A stretch of 64,000 nucleotides of DNA, from assembly GCA_023460975.1 (NCBI GenBank), contig JAEWOG010000016.1:62001-126000 (forward strand), read 5' to 3'. This document shows, piece after piece, positions 52,194-60,183 of this stretch (its first letter is position 1; every line of letters starts with the position of its first letter). The notes below the pieces were generated by a model. The model had not been told where the DNA came from. It searched no databases and saw nothing but the letters and a program-made list of their open reading frames with translations. The stretch is from Actinomycetes bacterium (GTDB lineage Bacteria; Actinomycetota; Actinomycetes; Propionibacteriales; Nocardioidaceae). Position numbers and translations under genes: made by a program.

Positions 52194-53422
52194 GACGTCC
52201 TCCTCGCTCGGGCAGCACCCTCGAGCGCCTTCTCCAACTCGGCAGCGCCCACGGACGCCCCGAGGCGGGACTCGTAGAAGCGACGGCCGCGCTCACCGAG
52301 GTCGTCCAGCTCGTCCTGCGACAAAGCACTCGCCCGCGTGAACAACGCTGCCAGTGCATCCACGTCACCCGCCGGAGCGCTCCACCCGGCACCGGACTCG
52401 TCCGTGAGTCGCGCGGCATCGCCGGGGGCAGACGTGATGAGGGGGCGACCGCTGGCCAGGATCGCCTGGATCTTGCTCGGCATCGTCAGGTGGAAGAGGG
52501 GGTCGTCCTTGAGACAGACCAGCTGCACGTCAGCGTCGGCCAGCACCTCGGCCATCTCAGCCAACGTGCGCGAGCCCTCGAAGCGCACGTGGTCACTGAC
52601 GCCCAGGTCGGAGGCGAGGCGTCGCAACGACTCCTCCGCCACGCCGCTGCCGATCATCCGCAGCGTGACGTCCACGGACGTCCGCGCCTTCGCCAGCGCC
52701 CGTACGGCCGTGTCGAGGCCCTGGACGTCGCCGAAGTTGCCGGCGTACATCACCTCGAGACCCTCCGGACGGCGCGGCCTGCGCGCCACGGGATGGAAGA
52801 CGTCCTCGTCGATCCAGTTGTGCACCACGGTGATCGCCCCGGCCGGTACGCCGCGTTCGACGAGCAAGTCCTTCATCCCGGGCGAGATGACCGCGATGTG
52901 GGAAGCCGCACGGTAGACGGCGTTGCAGAAGCGGTGCAGGAGCCATTCGCTGGGTCGCACCAGCCGAGCAGGCATCATGCCGGTCGCCGTCACCGTGTCC
53001 GGCCACACGTCCTGCACGTAGAGCACGAACGGAGTGCCGAAGATGCGTCGTACGACCCAGCCCGCCGCACCCACTGTGCCGGGTGTCGAGTAGACCAGCA
53101 CGGCGTCAGCCCGCCGCGCCACGAAGGCGCCCAGGGTGCTCGCCGAAAACATGAAGCTCAAGAAGTTCACGATCCGACGCGCAGCCGAATCGTCGTGGCT
53201 GGCGAACAGCGGCACCCGGTGCACCTTCACGCCACGCAACACTTCGCGGGCGTACGGCTTGACCCGGTAGCCCTGGTAGAGCTCACCCGTCGGATAGTTG
53301 GGGAACCCGGTCACCACCTCGACCTCGTGCCCGCGGCCCTGCAGGGCGCGCACGATCGCGCCGGGGATGGCCGCCGACCCGACCTCCGGGTCGTACCACT
53401 GACTGATCATCGCGATCTTCAC
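52190..53422 (-). CDS. GT4 glycosyltransferase, WbuB-like
   Basis: This 410-residue GT4 protein has an acceptor half that reads VKIAMISQWYDPEVGSAA and FPNYPTGELYQGYR, and a donor half with YAGNFGDVQGLDTAVRAL. PSKIQAILASGRPL stands in place of a classical E-x7-E. This form is found in WbuB-type transferases next to fnlABC in E. coli, so FucNAc transfer is a reasonable guess. The GTG at 53422 is chosen because it starts the fold; the open frame extends 28 codons upstream into the next gene. Confidence 0.85.
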   Translation of the reverse strand: MKIAMISQWYDPEVGSAAIPGAIVRALQGRGHEVEVVTGFPNYPTGELYQGYRVKPYAREVLRGVKVHRVPLFASHDDSAARRIVNFLSFMFSASTLGAFVARRADAVLVYSTPGTVGAAGWVVRRIFGTPFVLYVQDVWPDTVTATGMMPARLVRPSEWLLHRFCNAVYRAASHIAVISPGMKDLLVERGVPAGAITVVHNWIDEDVFHPVARRPRRPEGLEVMYAGNFGDVQGLDTAVRALAKARTSVDVTLRMIGSGVAEESLRRLASDLGVSDHVRFEGSRTLAEMAEVLADADVQLVCLKDDPLFHLTMPSKIQAILASGRPLITSAPGDAARLTDESGAGWSAPAGDVDALAALFTRASALSQDELDDLGERGRRFYESRLGASVGAAELEKALEGAARARRTS

Positions 53423-54402
53423 ACCGACACCTCCCGCCCAGCGATCCGCGGCACACAGAGATACGCCATCACGCACCCAGCCGACAAGGCCACGGCCACC
53501 GGCCACGGGGCCAGCGCCACGCTCAGGCAGACCGCGGCGCTCGCGCCGGCGCAGAGCAGGGCCGAGGCCGGGTGCGACCAGCCGCCATCGACGAGGCGCT
53601 GATAGACGTGCTCGCGGTGCGCCTCACCGATCCGGCGACCGTCGCGCGCACGCTTGATGAGCACCCACCCGGTGTCGGCGCCATAGACCACGAGCGGAGC
53701 GACAGCCACCAAGGCCGGAGCGCCGCCCGCCCAGCCGAGCACGGACGTGGCCACGATGAGCAGTCCGATGCCATAGCTGCCGACATCGCCGAGGAAGATG
53801 CGCGCCACCGGCACGTTCCACGGCGCGAAGCCGAGCATCGCGCCCAGGACGACGGCCCCCAGCACCTGGGCCTGCGCGACGTCGTGCACGCCGCCCTGCC
53901 ACAGCCACCAGAGGCCGGCCACGGCTCCGGTGAACGACGAGATCCCGTTGATGCCGTCCATGAAGTTGTACGCGTTCACGTACCCCACCACGGCCACCAG
54001 CGACACCGCCCAGAAGACCAGGCCCGGTACGCCCGCGGTGCCCAGCGTGGCGCTGAGGGCGACCACCGCCACGGCCGCCACGATCTGCGCCGCCAAACGC
54101 GACCGGCTGGACAGCGAGCTGCGATCGTCGGCGAAGCCCACCGCTGCCAGCGCCAGCGCGACCCCCACCACGACCAGGACCGCACGGTCCACCCGATCGA
54201 CGTCGATGAGGGCAGTCATCGCAACACCGAAGACGACCGCAGCCATCACCGCCAGGCCACCGCCCCGCGGTACCGGGCGCGCGTGGGAGGAGCGGGCGTT
54301 GGGGACGTCCATCAGCTGGACCCGGTGCAGCACCGGGACCAGGCAGCCGGTCAGCAGAACCGCGGCGGCGAAGGTGACGAGGGGGATGACGACAGGCAGC
54401 AT
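53419..54402 (-). CDS. Initiating sugar-1-phosphate transferase (WecA/WbpL-like)
   Basis: This 327-residue polytopic enzyme transfers a sugar-1-phosphate to undecaprenyl phosphate, starting repeat-unit assembly. It shows PNARSSHARPVPRGGG (about 35-50), GFADDRSS, NAYNFMDGINGISS, FLGDVGSYGIG and EAHREHVYQRL, the cytoplasmic loops of the family. Its position with fnl and WbpV/WbpM-like genes favours a FucNAc- or QuiNAc-1-phosphate transferase of the WbpL class over plain WecA. Its end overlaps the GT4 gene by four bases. Confidence 0.9.
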   Translation of the reverse strand: MLPVVIPLVTFAAAVLLTGCLVPVLHRVQLMDVPNARSSHARPVPRGGGLAVMAAVVFGVAMTALIDVDRVDRAVLVVVGVALALAAVGFADDRSSLSSRSRLAAQIVAAVAVVALSATLGTAGVPGLVFWAVSLVAVVGYVNAYNFMDGINGISSFTGAVAGLWWLWQGGVHDVAQAQVLGAVVLGAMLGFAPWNVPVARIFLGDVGSYGIGLLIVATSVLGWAGGAPALVAVAPLVVYGADTGWVLIKRARDGRRIGEAHREHVYQRLVDGGWSHPASALLCAGASAAVCLSVALAPWPVAVALSAGCVMAYLCVPRIAGREVSV

Positions 54403-54410
54403 CGCAACGA

Positions 54411-55427
54411 TCAGAGCAGAGCGCGGAACGCCGGCAGGGACAGCAGCACCTCGGCCACCGCCGCGGCGTCGAGACGCTCGGTGTTGTGGGAGTGATAGTC
54501 CTCGACGGAGGCCTCGTCCCGGTCACCCTCGTCGAAGTACTGGCTGTAGTTGAGGTCGCGCGCGTCGACCGACACCCGGAAGTAGTCGCCCTGGTCCTCG
54601 GCCCGCGCCAACTCCTCGCGGGTGGCGAGCGTTTCGTACAGCTTCTCCCCGTGGCGGGTGCCGATCACCTGCAGGTCGGCCTCGACGCCCATCGCGAGCG
54701 CGACCCCCTTGGCGAGGTCCTCGACCGTGCTCGCCGGGGCCTTGCGGATGAAGAGATCACCGGGACGGGCGTGCGTGAAGGCGTGGTCCACCAGCAGCAC
54801 GGCCTCGTCCAACGACATCAGGAAGCGGGTCATGCTCGGGTCCGTGAGGGTCAACGGCCGCCCCTGCTTGAGCTGCTCGACGAACAACGGGATCACCGAC
54901 CCCCGCGAGCACATCACGTTGCCGTAGCGCACCGTGGACACCACCGTGTCCGACCCCGGGTTGTTGCGGGCGAAGGCCTGCGCGACCTTCTCCATCATCG
55001 CCTTCGACATGCCCATCGCGTTGACGGGGTACGCCGCCTTGTCGGTGCCCAGGCAGACCACCGACCGCACGCCGTTGGCGTTGCTGGCCTCGATCACGTT
55101 GGAGCTGCCCAGCACGTTGGTCTTGACCGCCTCGAGCGGGAAGAACTCACAGCTGGGGACCTGCTTCAACGCGGCCGCGTGGAAGACGTAGTCCACCCCG
55201 CGCGTGGCGCGGTCCACGCTGTCGTAGTCGCGGACGTCGCCGATGTGGAACCGGACCCGATCGTCGGCCACGCGCCGACGCATGTCGTCCTGCTTGAGCT
55301 CGTCGCGGCTGAACACCCGCACCTGCGCCACCCCGAGGTCGAGGAGACGACGTACGACGGTGGCACCGAAAGAGCCGGTGCCACCGGTGACGAGGACGAC
55401 GGAACTGGAATCGACTTCAGCCGACAC
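54411..55427 (-). CDS. fnlA: UDP-GlcNAc 4,6-dehydratase/5-epimerase, FnlA/CapE type
   Basis: This 338-residue SDR protein starts the UDP-L-FucNAc pathway. VLVTGGTGSFGATVV lies at 11-25. FHAAALKQVPSCEFFP and CLGTDKAAYPVNAMGMSK are typical; in the latter a Met replaces the usual Tyr of YxxxK, as in CapE. The end VEDYHSHNTERLDAAAV identifies the FnlA/WbjB branch. fnlB and fnlC are in the same operon, 3-4 kb downstream. Confidence 0.93.
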   Translation of the reverse strand: MSAEVDSSSVVLVTGGTGSFGATVVRRLLDLGVAQVRVFSRDELKQDDMRRRVADDRVRFHIGDVRDYDSVDRATRGVDYVFHAAALKQVPSCEFFPLEAVKTNVLGSSNVIEASNANGVRSVVCLGTDKAAYPVNAMGMSKAMMEKVAQAFARNNPGSDTVVSTVRYGNVMCSRGSVIPLFVEQLKQGRPLTLTDPSMTRFLMSLDEAVLLVDHAFTHARPGDLFIRKAPASTVEDLAKGVALAMGVEADLQVIGTRHGEKLYETLATREELARAEDQGDYFRVSVDARDLNYSQYFDEGDRDEASVEDYHSHNTERLDAAAVAEVLLSLPAFRALL

Positions 55428-55472
55428 AGGGCATGCTCTCCATTCGGAAGTGGCGCGGGGGTGGGGCGAAGC

Positions 55473-57302
55473 TCAGAGCGCAGTCGAGGAGTCGTTCACC
55501 GGCCGCAGGGAGGCCCACTGTGACAGAACAGAGCGCAGGGCGACGGCGTCAGACCGCAGGTCGAACTGCGCCACCTCACTGGCCACCAGCGGCGCCACCT
55601 CGGCGGTCGAGATCAGCGGGTGCACCGAGGATCCGTACGACTCCGTGTCGCCGAAGAGCCGCTCGTGGAGCTTCTCCCCCTCGCGCAGTCCGGTGTGGAC
55701 GATCTCGATCTTCTTGCCCGACAGGGCGATCAACTGCTCGGCCATGTCCTGGATCCGCATCGGCTCGCCCATGTCGAGAATCATCACCTCGCCCGCAGAC
55801 CCGATCGCGCCGGCCTGGATGACGAGCTGGACGGCTTCCTCGACGGTCATGAAGTAGCGGGTGATGTCGGGGTGCGTGACGGTGATCGGTCCGCCCGCGG
55901 CGATCTGTGCGGTGAACGCGTGCAGCACCGACCCGCGGCTGCCCAGGACGTTGCCGAAGCGGACGCTGAGGTAGGTCCCCTGCCCCAGCCCGGCCGCGCC
56001 CGCCGTGAGGCGCTCGGCGGTGCGCTTGGTTGCGCCCAGCACGCTGGTGGGGTCGGCGGCCTTGTCGGTCGAGATGTTGACGAAGGTCTCCACCCCGACC
56101 TGCAGCGCCGCCTCCAGGGTGTTGGCCGTGCCGAGCACGTTGGTCCGGAAACCCTCGTGCGGGTACTGCTCCAGCATGGGCAGGTGCTTGAGGGCGGCCG
56201 CGTGGAAGACGACCTCGGGCCGACGGTCCGCGAAGATCTGCGCCAGGACGTCCTTGTCGCGGATGTCGCACAGGACCACATCCGGCGAGTCCAGCAGTGC
56301 CCGCCCGCGCAGCGACAGCTGCACCGAGTGCAGCGCCGACTCGTCGCGGTCCAGCATGATCAGCTCTGCCGGGGCAAACCCATCGATCTGGCGGCACAAC
56401 TCGGATCCGATGGACCCACCGGCGCCGGTCACCAGGACACGCTTGCCGGTGACGTAGCCCGCGATCGCGCTCAGGTCCGTCTCGACGGCCGCGCGGCCCA
56501 GGACGTCGTGCATGTTGATGTCGCGCACGTCGCGTACGTCCGCGCCCGACGACATCGACTCTGCCAGCGACGGCAGCACCTTGACGGTGACGCCCAGCGC
56601 CAGCGCACGCTCGGTGAGCGGCTTGAGCAGGTCGCGGTCGGGAGCGCTGACAGCGATGACGACGGACTCGACATCATGCTCGGCAACGACAGACTCGAAG
56701 TCGGCCACGGTGCCCAGGACGGCCACGCCGTAGTGGCGACGGTGCCGCTTCCACGGGTCATCGTCGAGGAACCCGACGGGCGTCATCCCCGACTCGGGGC
56801 TGCCCAGCATCGAGTGCACCAACCGGCTCCCGCTGAAGCCGGCGCCGATGACCAGAGTGCGCGAGGCGCCGCCGTGGGCGGCGAAGGCGTTGTCGGACTG
56901 CTGGCGCCACCACGCGCGGCCGAGAACCATCAGGCACAGCGCGAGGAAGGTGCCACCCAGCGGCACCGAGCGCGCGATCCAGGACGGCCAGATCACCGAG
57001 TTGGCGACGAAGACGATGACGCCGGCCGTGAGCGCCGTCCAGCCCAGGAAGACCGTCTCGTCGATCGTCGCCACGCCGTAGCGACCGCGGTAGACCGCGA
57101 ACCACGTGCCGACCACCCAGTGGAGCGCGATCGCCGCCACGACGACCACGGCCCAGTGGCCGAGCATCGCGGAGTCGGTGTCGGATCCATACCGGGCCCA
57201 CACGGCGATGAGGTAGCCGACGAACAGGGCGACGGCGTCCACGCCCATCAGCACGAGGGTCCGCTGGGATCTCAACCCGCGTGCCAATGCGTCCCTTGTC
57301 AT
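55473..57302 (-). CDS. WbpM/PglF-like membrane nucleotide-sugar dehydratase
   Basis: This 609-residue protein has four N-terminal membrane helices (about 15-130), a first Rossmann-like domain (VIGAGFSGSRLVHS near 148), and a catalytic SDR domain from about 280 (VLVTGAGGSIGSELCRQI). The last contains FHAAALKHLPMLEQYP and ISTDKAADPTSVLGATK, with Leu in the usual Tyr/Met position of YxxxK. It removes water from a UDP-HexNAc to give a 4-keto-6-deoxy sugar. The ATG at 57302 follows GTGGGGGTC. It is the first gene of the minus-strand polysaccharide operon. Confidence 0.9.
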   Translation of the reverse strand: MTRDALARGLRSQRTLVLMGVDAVALFVGYLIAVWARYGSDTDSAMLGHWAVVVVAAIALHWVVGTWFAVYRGRYGVATIDETVFLGWTALTAGVIVFVANSVIWPSWIARSVPLGGTFLALCLMVLGRAWWRQQSDNAFAAHGGASRTLVIGAGFSGSRLVHSMLGSPESGMTPVGFLDDDPWKRHRRHYGVAVLGTVADFESVVAEHDVESVVIAVSAPDRDLLKPLTERALALGVTVKVLPSLAESMSSGADVRDVRDINMHDVLGRAAVETDLSAIAGYVTGKRVLVTGAGGSIGSELCRQIDGFAPAELIMLDRDESALHSVQLSLRGRALLDSPDVVLCDIRDKDVLAQIFADRRPEVVFHAAALKHLPMLEQYPHEGFRTNVLGTANTLEAALQVGVETFVNISTDKAADPTSVLGATKRTAERLTAGAAGLGQGTYLSVRFGNVLGSRGSVLHAFTAQIAAGGPITVTHPDITRYFMTVEEAVQLVIQAGAIGSAGEVMILDMGEPMRIQDMAEQLIALSGKKIEIVHTGLREGEKLHERLFGDTESYGSSVHPLISTAEVAPLVASEVAQFDLRSDAVALRSVLSQWASLRPVNDSSTAL

Positions 57303-57416
57303 CACGACCCCCACGTCTACCCGAACTGGACCAGAGTCTGGTCCAGATCGGCGCACAGCACCATGGAATCTCACAAAATGCCGCTCAGAGTTCTGGACAG
57401 CCCGCTGTGAGCCTCA

Positions 57417-58232
57417 ATGAGAACTACGCTGCGGTCCATGTCTGCCCGGTCCACGTCTGCCCACACGCTCACCTTGGAAGCGATCGGTGTCGCGGTCGAT
57501 CTCGAGATCACCGGTGCCGACCTCGCTGACGCCGTCGAGCGAGCATGGGTCGATGCCCGCACCGAGGGCGACCACGATGCCGAGCGGCCCCGGGTGACGC
57601 TCACCGTTGCCTGCAACGACCAGTCCGCCAACGTCACCGGGAGCGACGTCGACGAGGTGCTCCACCGGTTGTCGCCGGCCGTCACGCTGGCGGCCCTCGA
57701 GGCGCGCGCCGGCGAGTTGATCCTCCTGCACGCGGCCGCGCTCGCCAACCCGGAGACGGGCGCGACCGCCGTACTCGTCGCCGCATCCGGCACGGGCAAG
57801 ACGACCGCCTCGCAGGCGTTCGGCACCGAGCTCGTCTACCTGAGTGACGAGACCGCGGGCATCACCGAGGACGGGGAGGTGCTGCGCTATCGCAAGCCCC
57901 TCTCGATCGTGGAGGACGGGCACCTCAAGGCCCAGATCGCCGCCTCCGAGCGCGGCCTGAGCACCGGCGAGGTCCGCGGGCGACTCGCGGCCCTGATCCT
58001 CCTCGACCGCTCCGACACCTACGACCGCGACGTCGTGGTCGAGCCGATCGAGACGGTGGACGCCCTGGCGCTGCTGGCGCCCCAGGCATCCGCACTCGCC
58101 CGGACGGAGCGTCCCCTGCACCGCCTCGCCGACGTCGTACGCATGGCCGGCGGACTGCGCCGGGTCCGCTACCGAGAGTCCGCCGACATCGTCCCGGTCA
58201 TCTCCCAGATGCTCGGGACCCCCGCTCAGTGA
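57417..58232 (+). CDS. HPr-kinase-like P-loop protein
   Basis: This 271-residue protein has a P-loop VAASGTGKTTASQAFG near 118-133, preceded by LILLHAAAL and followed by YLSDETAGI, an HprK-like Walker-B position. No HPr-binding or phosphorylase signature beyond this was recognised, and no PTS is visible. Start: ATG at 57417, or ATG at 57438 preceded by a -10-like TACGCT. Its stop overlaps the next gene by GTGA. HprK-related proteins with PqqD-like and nucleotidyltransferase partners occur in RiPP and exopolysaccharide loci; here the three are in one operon. The substrate is unknown. Confidence 0.75.
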   Translation: MRTTLRSMSARSTSAHTLTLEAIGVAVDLEITGADLADAVERAWVDARTEGDHDAERPRVTLTVACNDQSANVTGSDVDEVLHRLSPAVTLAALEARAGELILLHAAALANPETGATAVLVAASGTGKTTASQAFGTELVYLSDETAGITEDGEVLRYRKPLSIVEDGHLKAQIAASERGLSTGEVRGRLAALILLDRSDTYDRDVVVEPIETVDALALLAPQASALARTERPLHRLADVVRMAGGLRRVRYRESADIVPVISQMLGTPAQ

Positions 58233-59686
58233 TCCTGCGTCGGGGCAACGTCACGGACGTCTTCACCGAGGACGGCCGCAGCGCCGTGATGGTCAACGCC
58301 CAGGTCCTGGTCCTCAGCGAGGTGGCGAGCACCGTCGTCGCCGCCGTGCCGGGGCATGACGCCACGGAGTTCGCCGACGTGGTCGAGGCCGTGGTGGATG
58401 CCTACGGCAGTCCACCCGGAGGCGATCCGGGCGCAGCCGTGGCCGAGCACGTCGAGGGCCTGATCGCCCATGGCGTGCTCCGACGCGACGACCCCGTCCC
58501 CTCCGTGGCGACGCCGGAGGCGGTGAGCGCCGTACGCGACGCGCTGCGTCATCTGCTCTCCGACTCCCCCCGTGCGTGGCACCTGGATGATGAGGTGCCC
58601 GCCGCCCAGTTCCTGGCCGCCGTGCAGCGCCACCGGGTCGGTCCGGCCTTGGCCGATGCGGGCGATCGTCTCGCCCTGCCCGCCGCCGCTCGCGCCGGGC
58701 TCGCCGCGGTCCGCAGCAACGAGACGGCCACCGTCGCGGCGCTCACTCGGGACCTGACCGAAGCGCTCCACGCGCTCGAGCGCGCCTCCATCCGCACGAT
58801 CACGTTCAAGGGCCTGGCGCTGGCGGCCCAGGCACACGGCGACCCCAGCGCGCGCGGCACGGGCGACCACGACCTGCTGGTGCATCCCGACGACGTGGTC
58901 CGGGCTCTGTCCGTCCTGTCCAGCCTGGGCTGGAAGCTCCCCCCGACCGTGCCGGCGCCCGGCCCGTCATGGGCCTGGCGGCAGTTCCACCGGTGTGCGT
59001 ACGAGGCGCCCCTGCACCGCGGGGGCCACATGATCGATCTGCACTGGCACCTCGTCGCGGACCAGCACTCGTTCGGCGACTTCGCCGACCTGTGGGCTCG
59101 CCGCGACACCGTACGCATCGGCGGGCGCGAGATCGCGACCCTGGGGCGGTACGACGCGCTGCGGCACTCGGCGGCGCACGCGACCACGGACGAGCGGCGC
59201 TACCTGCGCGGTCTCTACGACATCTCCCTCCTGCTGCGCGACGCCCGGACGTGGGCGGGCGCTGATCGTCCGTTCACCCACGGGGAGCTGATCTCGGTCG
59301 GGGTGGCCACCACCCTGCTGGGGGCGGCCCCCCACGCCCCCGCCGTGGTCCACGAGGCCGCTGCGGCGGCTGCGTCGGCGACGGAGGCGGCTCTGCGACA
59401 GCAGGCGAACCAACCGCCGCCGACCACCGCGAACTGGCCCGGCAAGGCGCTGGTGGCGGCCGTCGGCACCGCCGTACGCGCCCGCCGCAGCCCCGCGGAC
59501 CTGGCCCGTCAGCTCTCCACCAGCGTCTTCCTGCCGAAGTTCACCGCACTGGAGCCCTCACCCCACGCCATCGTGGCTGCACCACGCGCTCTGGCTCGAC
59601 GGCTCCGCGACGCCGCCGAACGTGCGAGCGTTGCCTCACGACGCGCCACCGCACATCACTCACCCCACCGAGGAGCCCGCCCGTGA
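58229..59686 (+). CDS. PqqD-like domain fused to a nucleotidyltransferase-family protein
   Basis: This 485-residue protein has an N-terminal 85 residues starting MILRRGNVTDVFTEDG, a PqqD-like winged fold. The rest resembles the uncharacterised nucleotidyltransferase family, with TFKGLALAAQAHGDPSARGT leading to GDHDLLVHPDDVV, where the DxD-type metal site is expected. The N-terminal domain is a clear paralogue of the whole next protein: both genes even start with the same 11 bases GTGATCCTGCG. It overlaps its neighbours by four bases at each end. Role unknown; modification of a peptide or glycan is inferred only from similar gene sets. Confidence 0.72.
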   Translation: MILRRGNVTDVFTEDGRSAVMVNAQVLVLSEVASTVVAAVPGHDATEFADVVEAVVDAYGSPPGGDPGAAVAEHVEGLIAHGVLRRDDPVPSVATPEAVSAVRDALRHLLSDSPRAWHLDDEVPAAQFLAAVQRHRVGPALADAGDRLALPAAARAGLAAVRSNETATVAALTRDLTEALHALERASIRTITFKGLALAAQAHGDPSARGTGDHDLLVHPDDVVRALSVLSSLGWKLPPTVPAPGPSWAWRQFHRCAYEAPLHRGGHMIDLHWHLVADQHSFGDFADLWARRDTVRIGGREIATLGRYDALRHSAAHATTDERRYLRGLYDISLLLRDARTWAGADRPFTHGELISVGVATTLLGAAPHAPAVVHEAAAAAASATEAALRQQANQPPPTTANWPGKALVAAVGTAVRARRSPADLARQLSTSVFLPKFTALEPSPHAIVAAPRALARRLRDAAERASVASRRATAHHSPHRGARP

Positions 59687-59988
59687 TCCTGCGACGTCCC
59701 CTCCTGCCCGACGTGTTCGTCGACGGCGACCAGTGCGCGGTCTTCGTCGGCGACAAGGTCGTCGTGCTCTCGGAGCTGGCCACCTCGATCCTCCTCAGCG
59801 TCCCCGAGGGCAGTGCGCAGACGCTCGACGCGGTGACCGGGGTGGTCCTCGAGGCGTTCGGTCCTCCCGCCCCGCCACTCGACGCGACGGACCTCGTGGC
59901 CGAGCAGGCCGCTGCGCTCGCCGAGCTCGGGATCCTGTTGCTGGAGACCCACCCTGCACCCGCGACCGGGCACAGCGAGGAGGGCTAG
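59683..59988 (+). CDS. Small PqqD-like protein
   Basis: This 101-residue protein starts MILRRPLLPDVFVDGDQCAV and has the small helical/wing layout of PqqD peptide chaperones, which hold leader peptides for RiPP enzymes. It parallels the N-terminal domain of the preceding protein (VLSEVAS against VLSELAT). The GTG overlaps the previous stop. It is the last gene of the three-gene cassette. No plausible precursor peptide gene was recognised in the 195 bases that follow. Confidence 0.72.
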   Translation: MILRRPLLPDVFVDGDQCAVFVGDKVVVLSELATSILLSVPEGSAQTLDAVTGVVLEAFGPPAPPLDATDLVAEQAAALAELGILLLETHPAPATGHSEEG

Positions 59989-60183
59989 CCCGATCGCAGA
60001 TGGGCGGGACAACTCGCACACAGCGCCGTGTTTCGCCCCCGCAATGAAGCAAGATCGCCCACAATGAGGGCGCTGCCACGGACATGGTCCGGTTCACGGC
60101 ACGATGGGCGTTGGCCGGAGGGGCCAGCTGCACAACACCAATCACTCGGGTGACGACCCGGTGACGACGACTGGGAGTCTTCT

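Noticed and set aside
60028..60153. Possible short precursor peptide (41 residues from GTG, 29 from ATG at 60064) after the PqqD-like gene
   Set aside because: There is no Shine-Dalgarno sequence, no leader-like pattern or Gly-Gly/Leu motif, and composition is like intergenic DNA. It is worth re-examining only if conserved in relatives.
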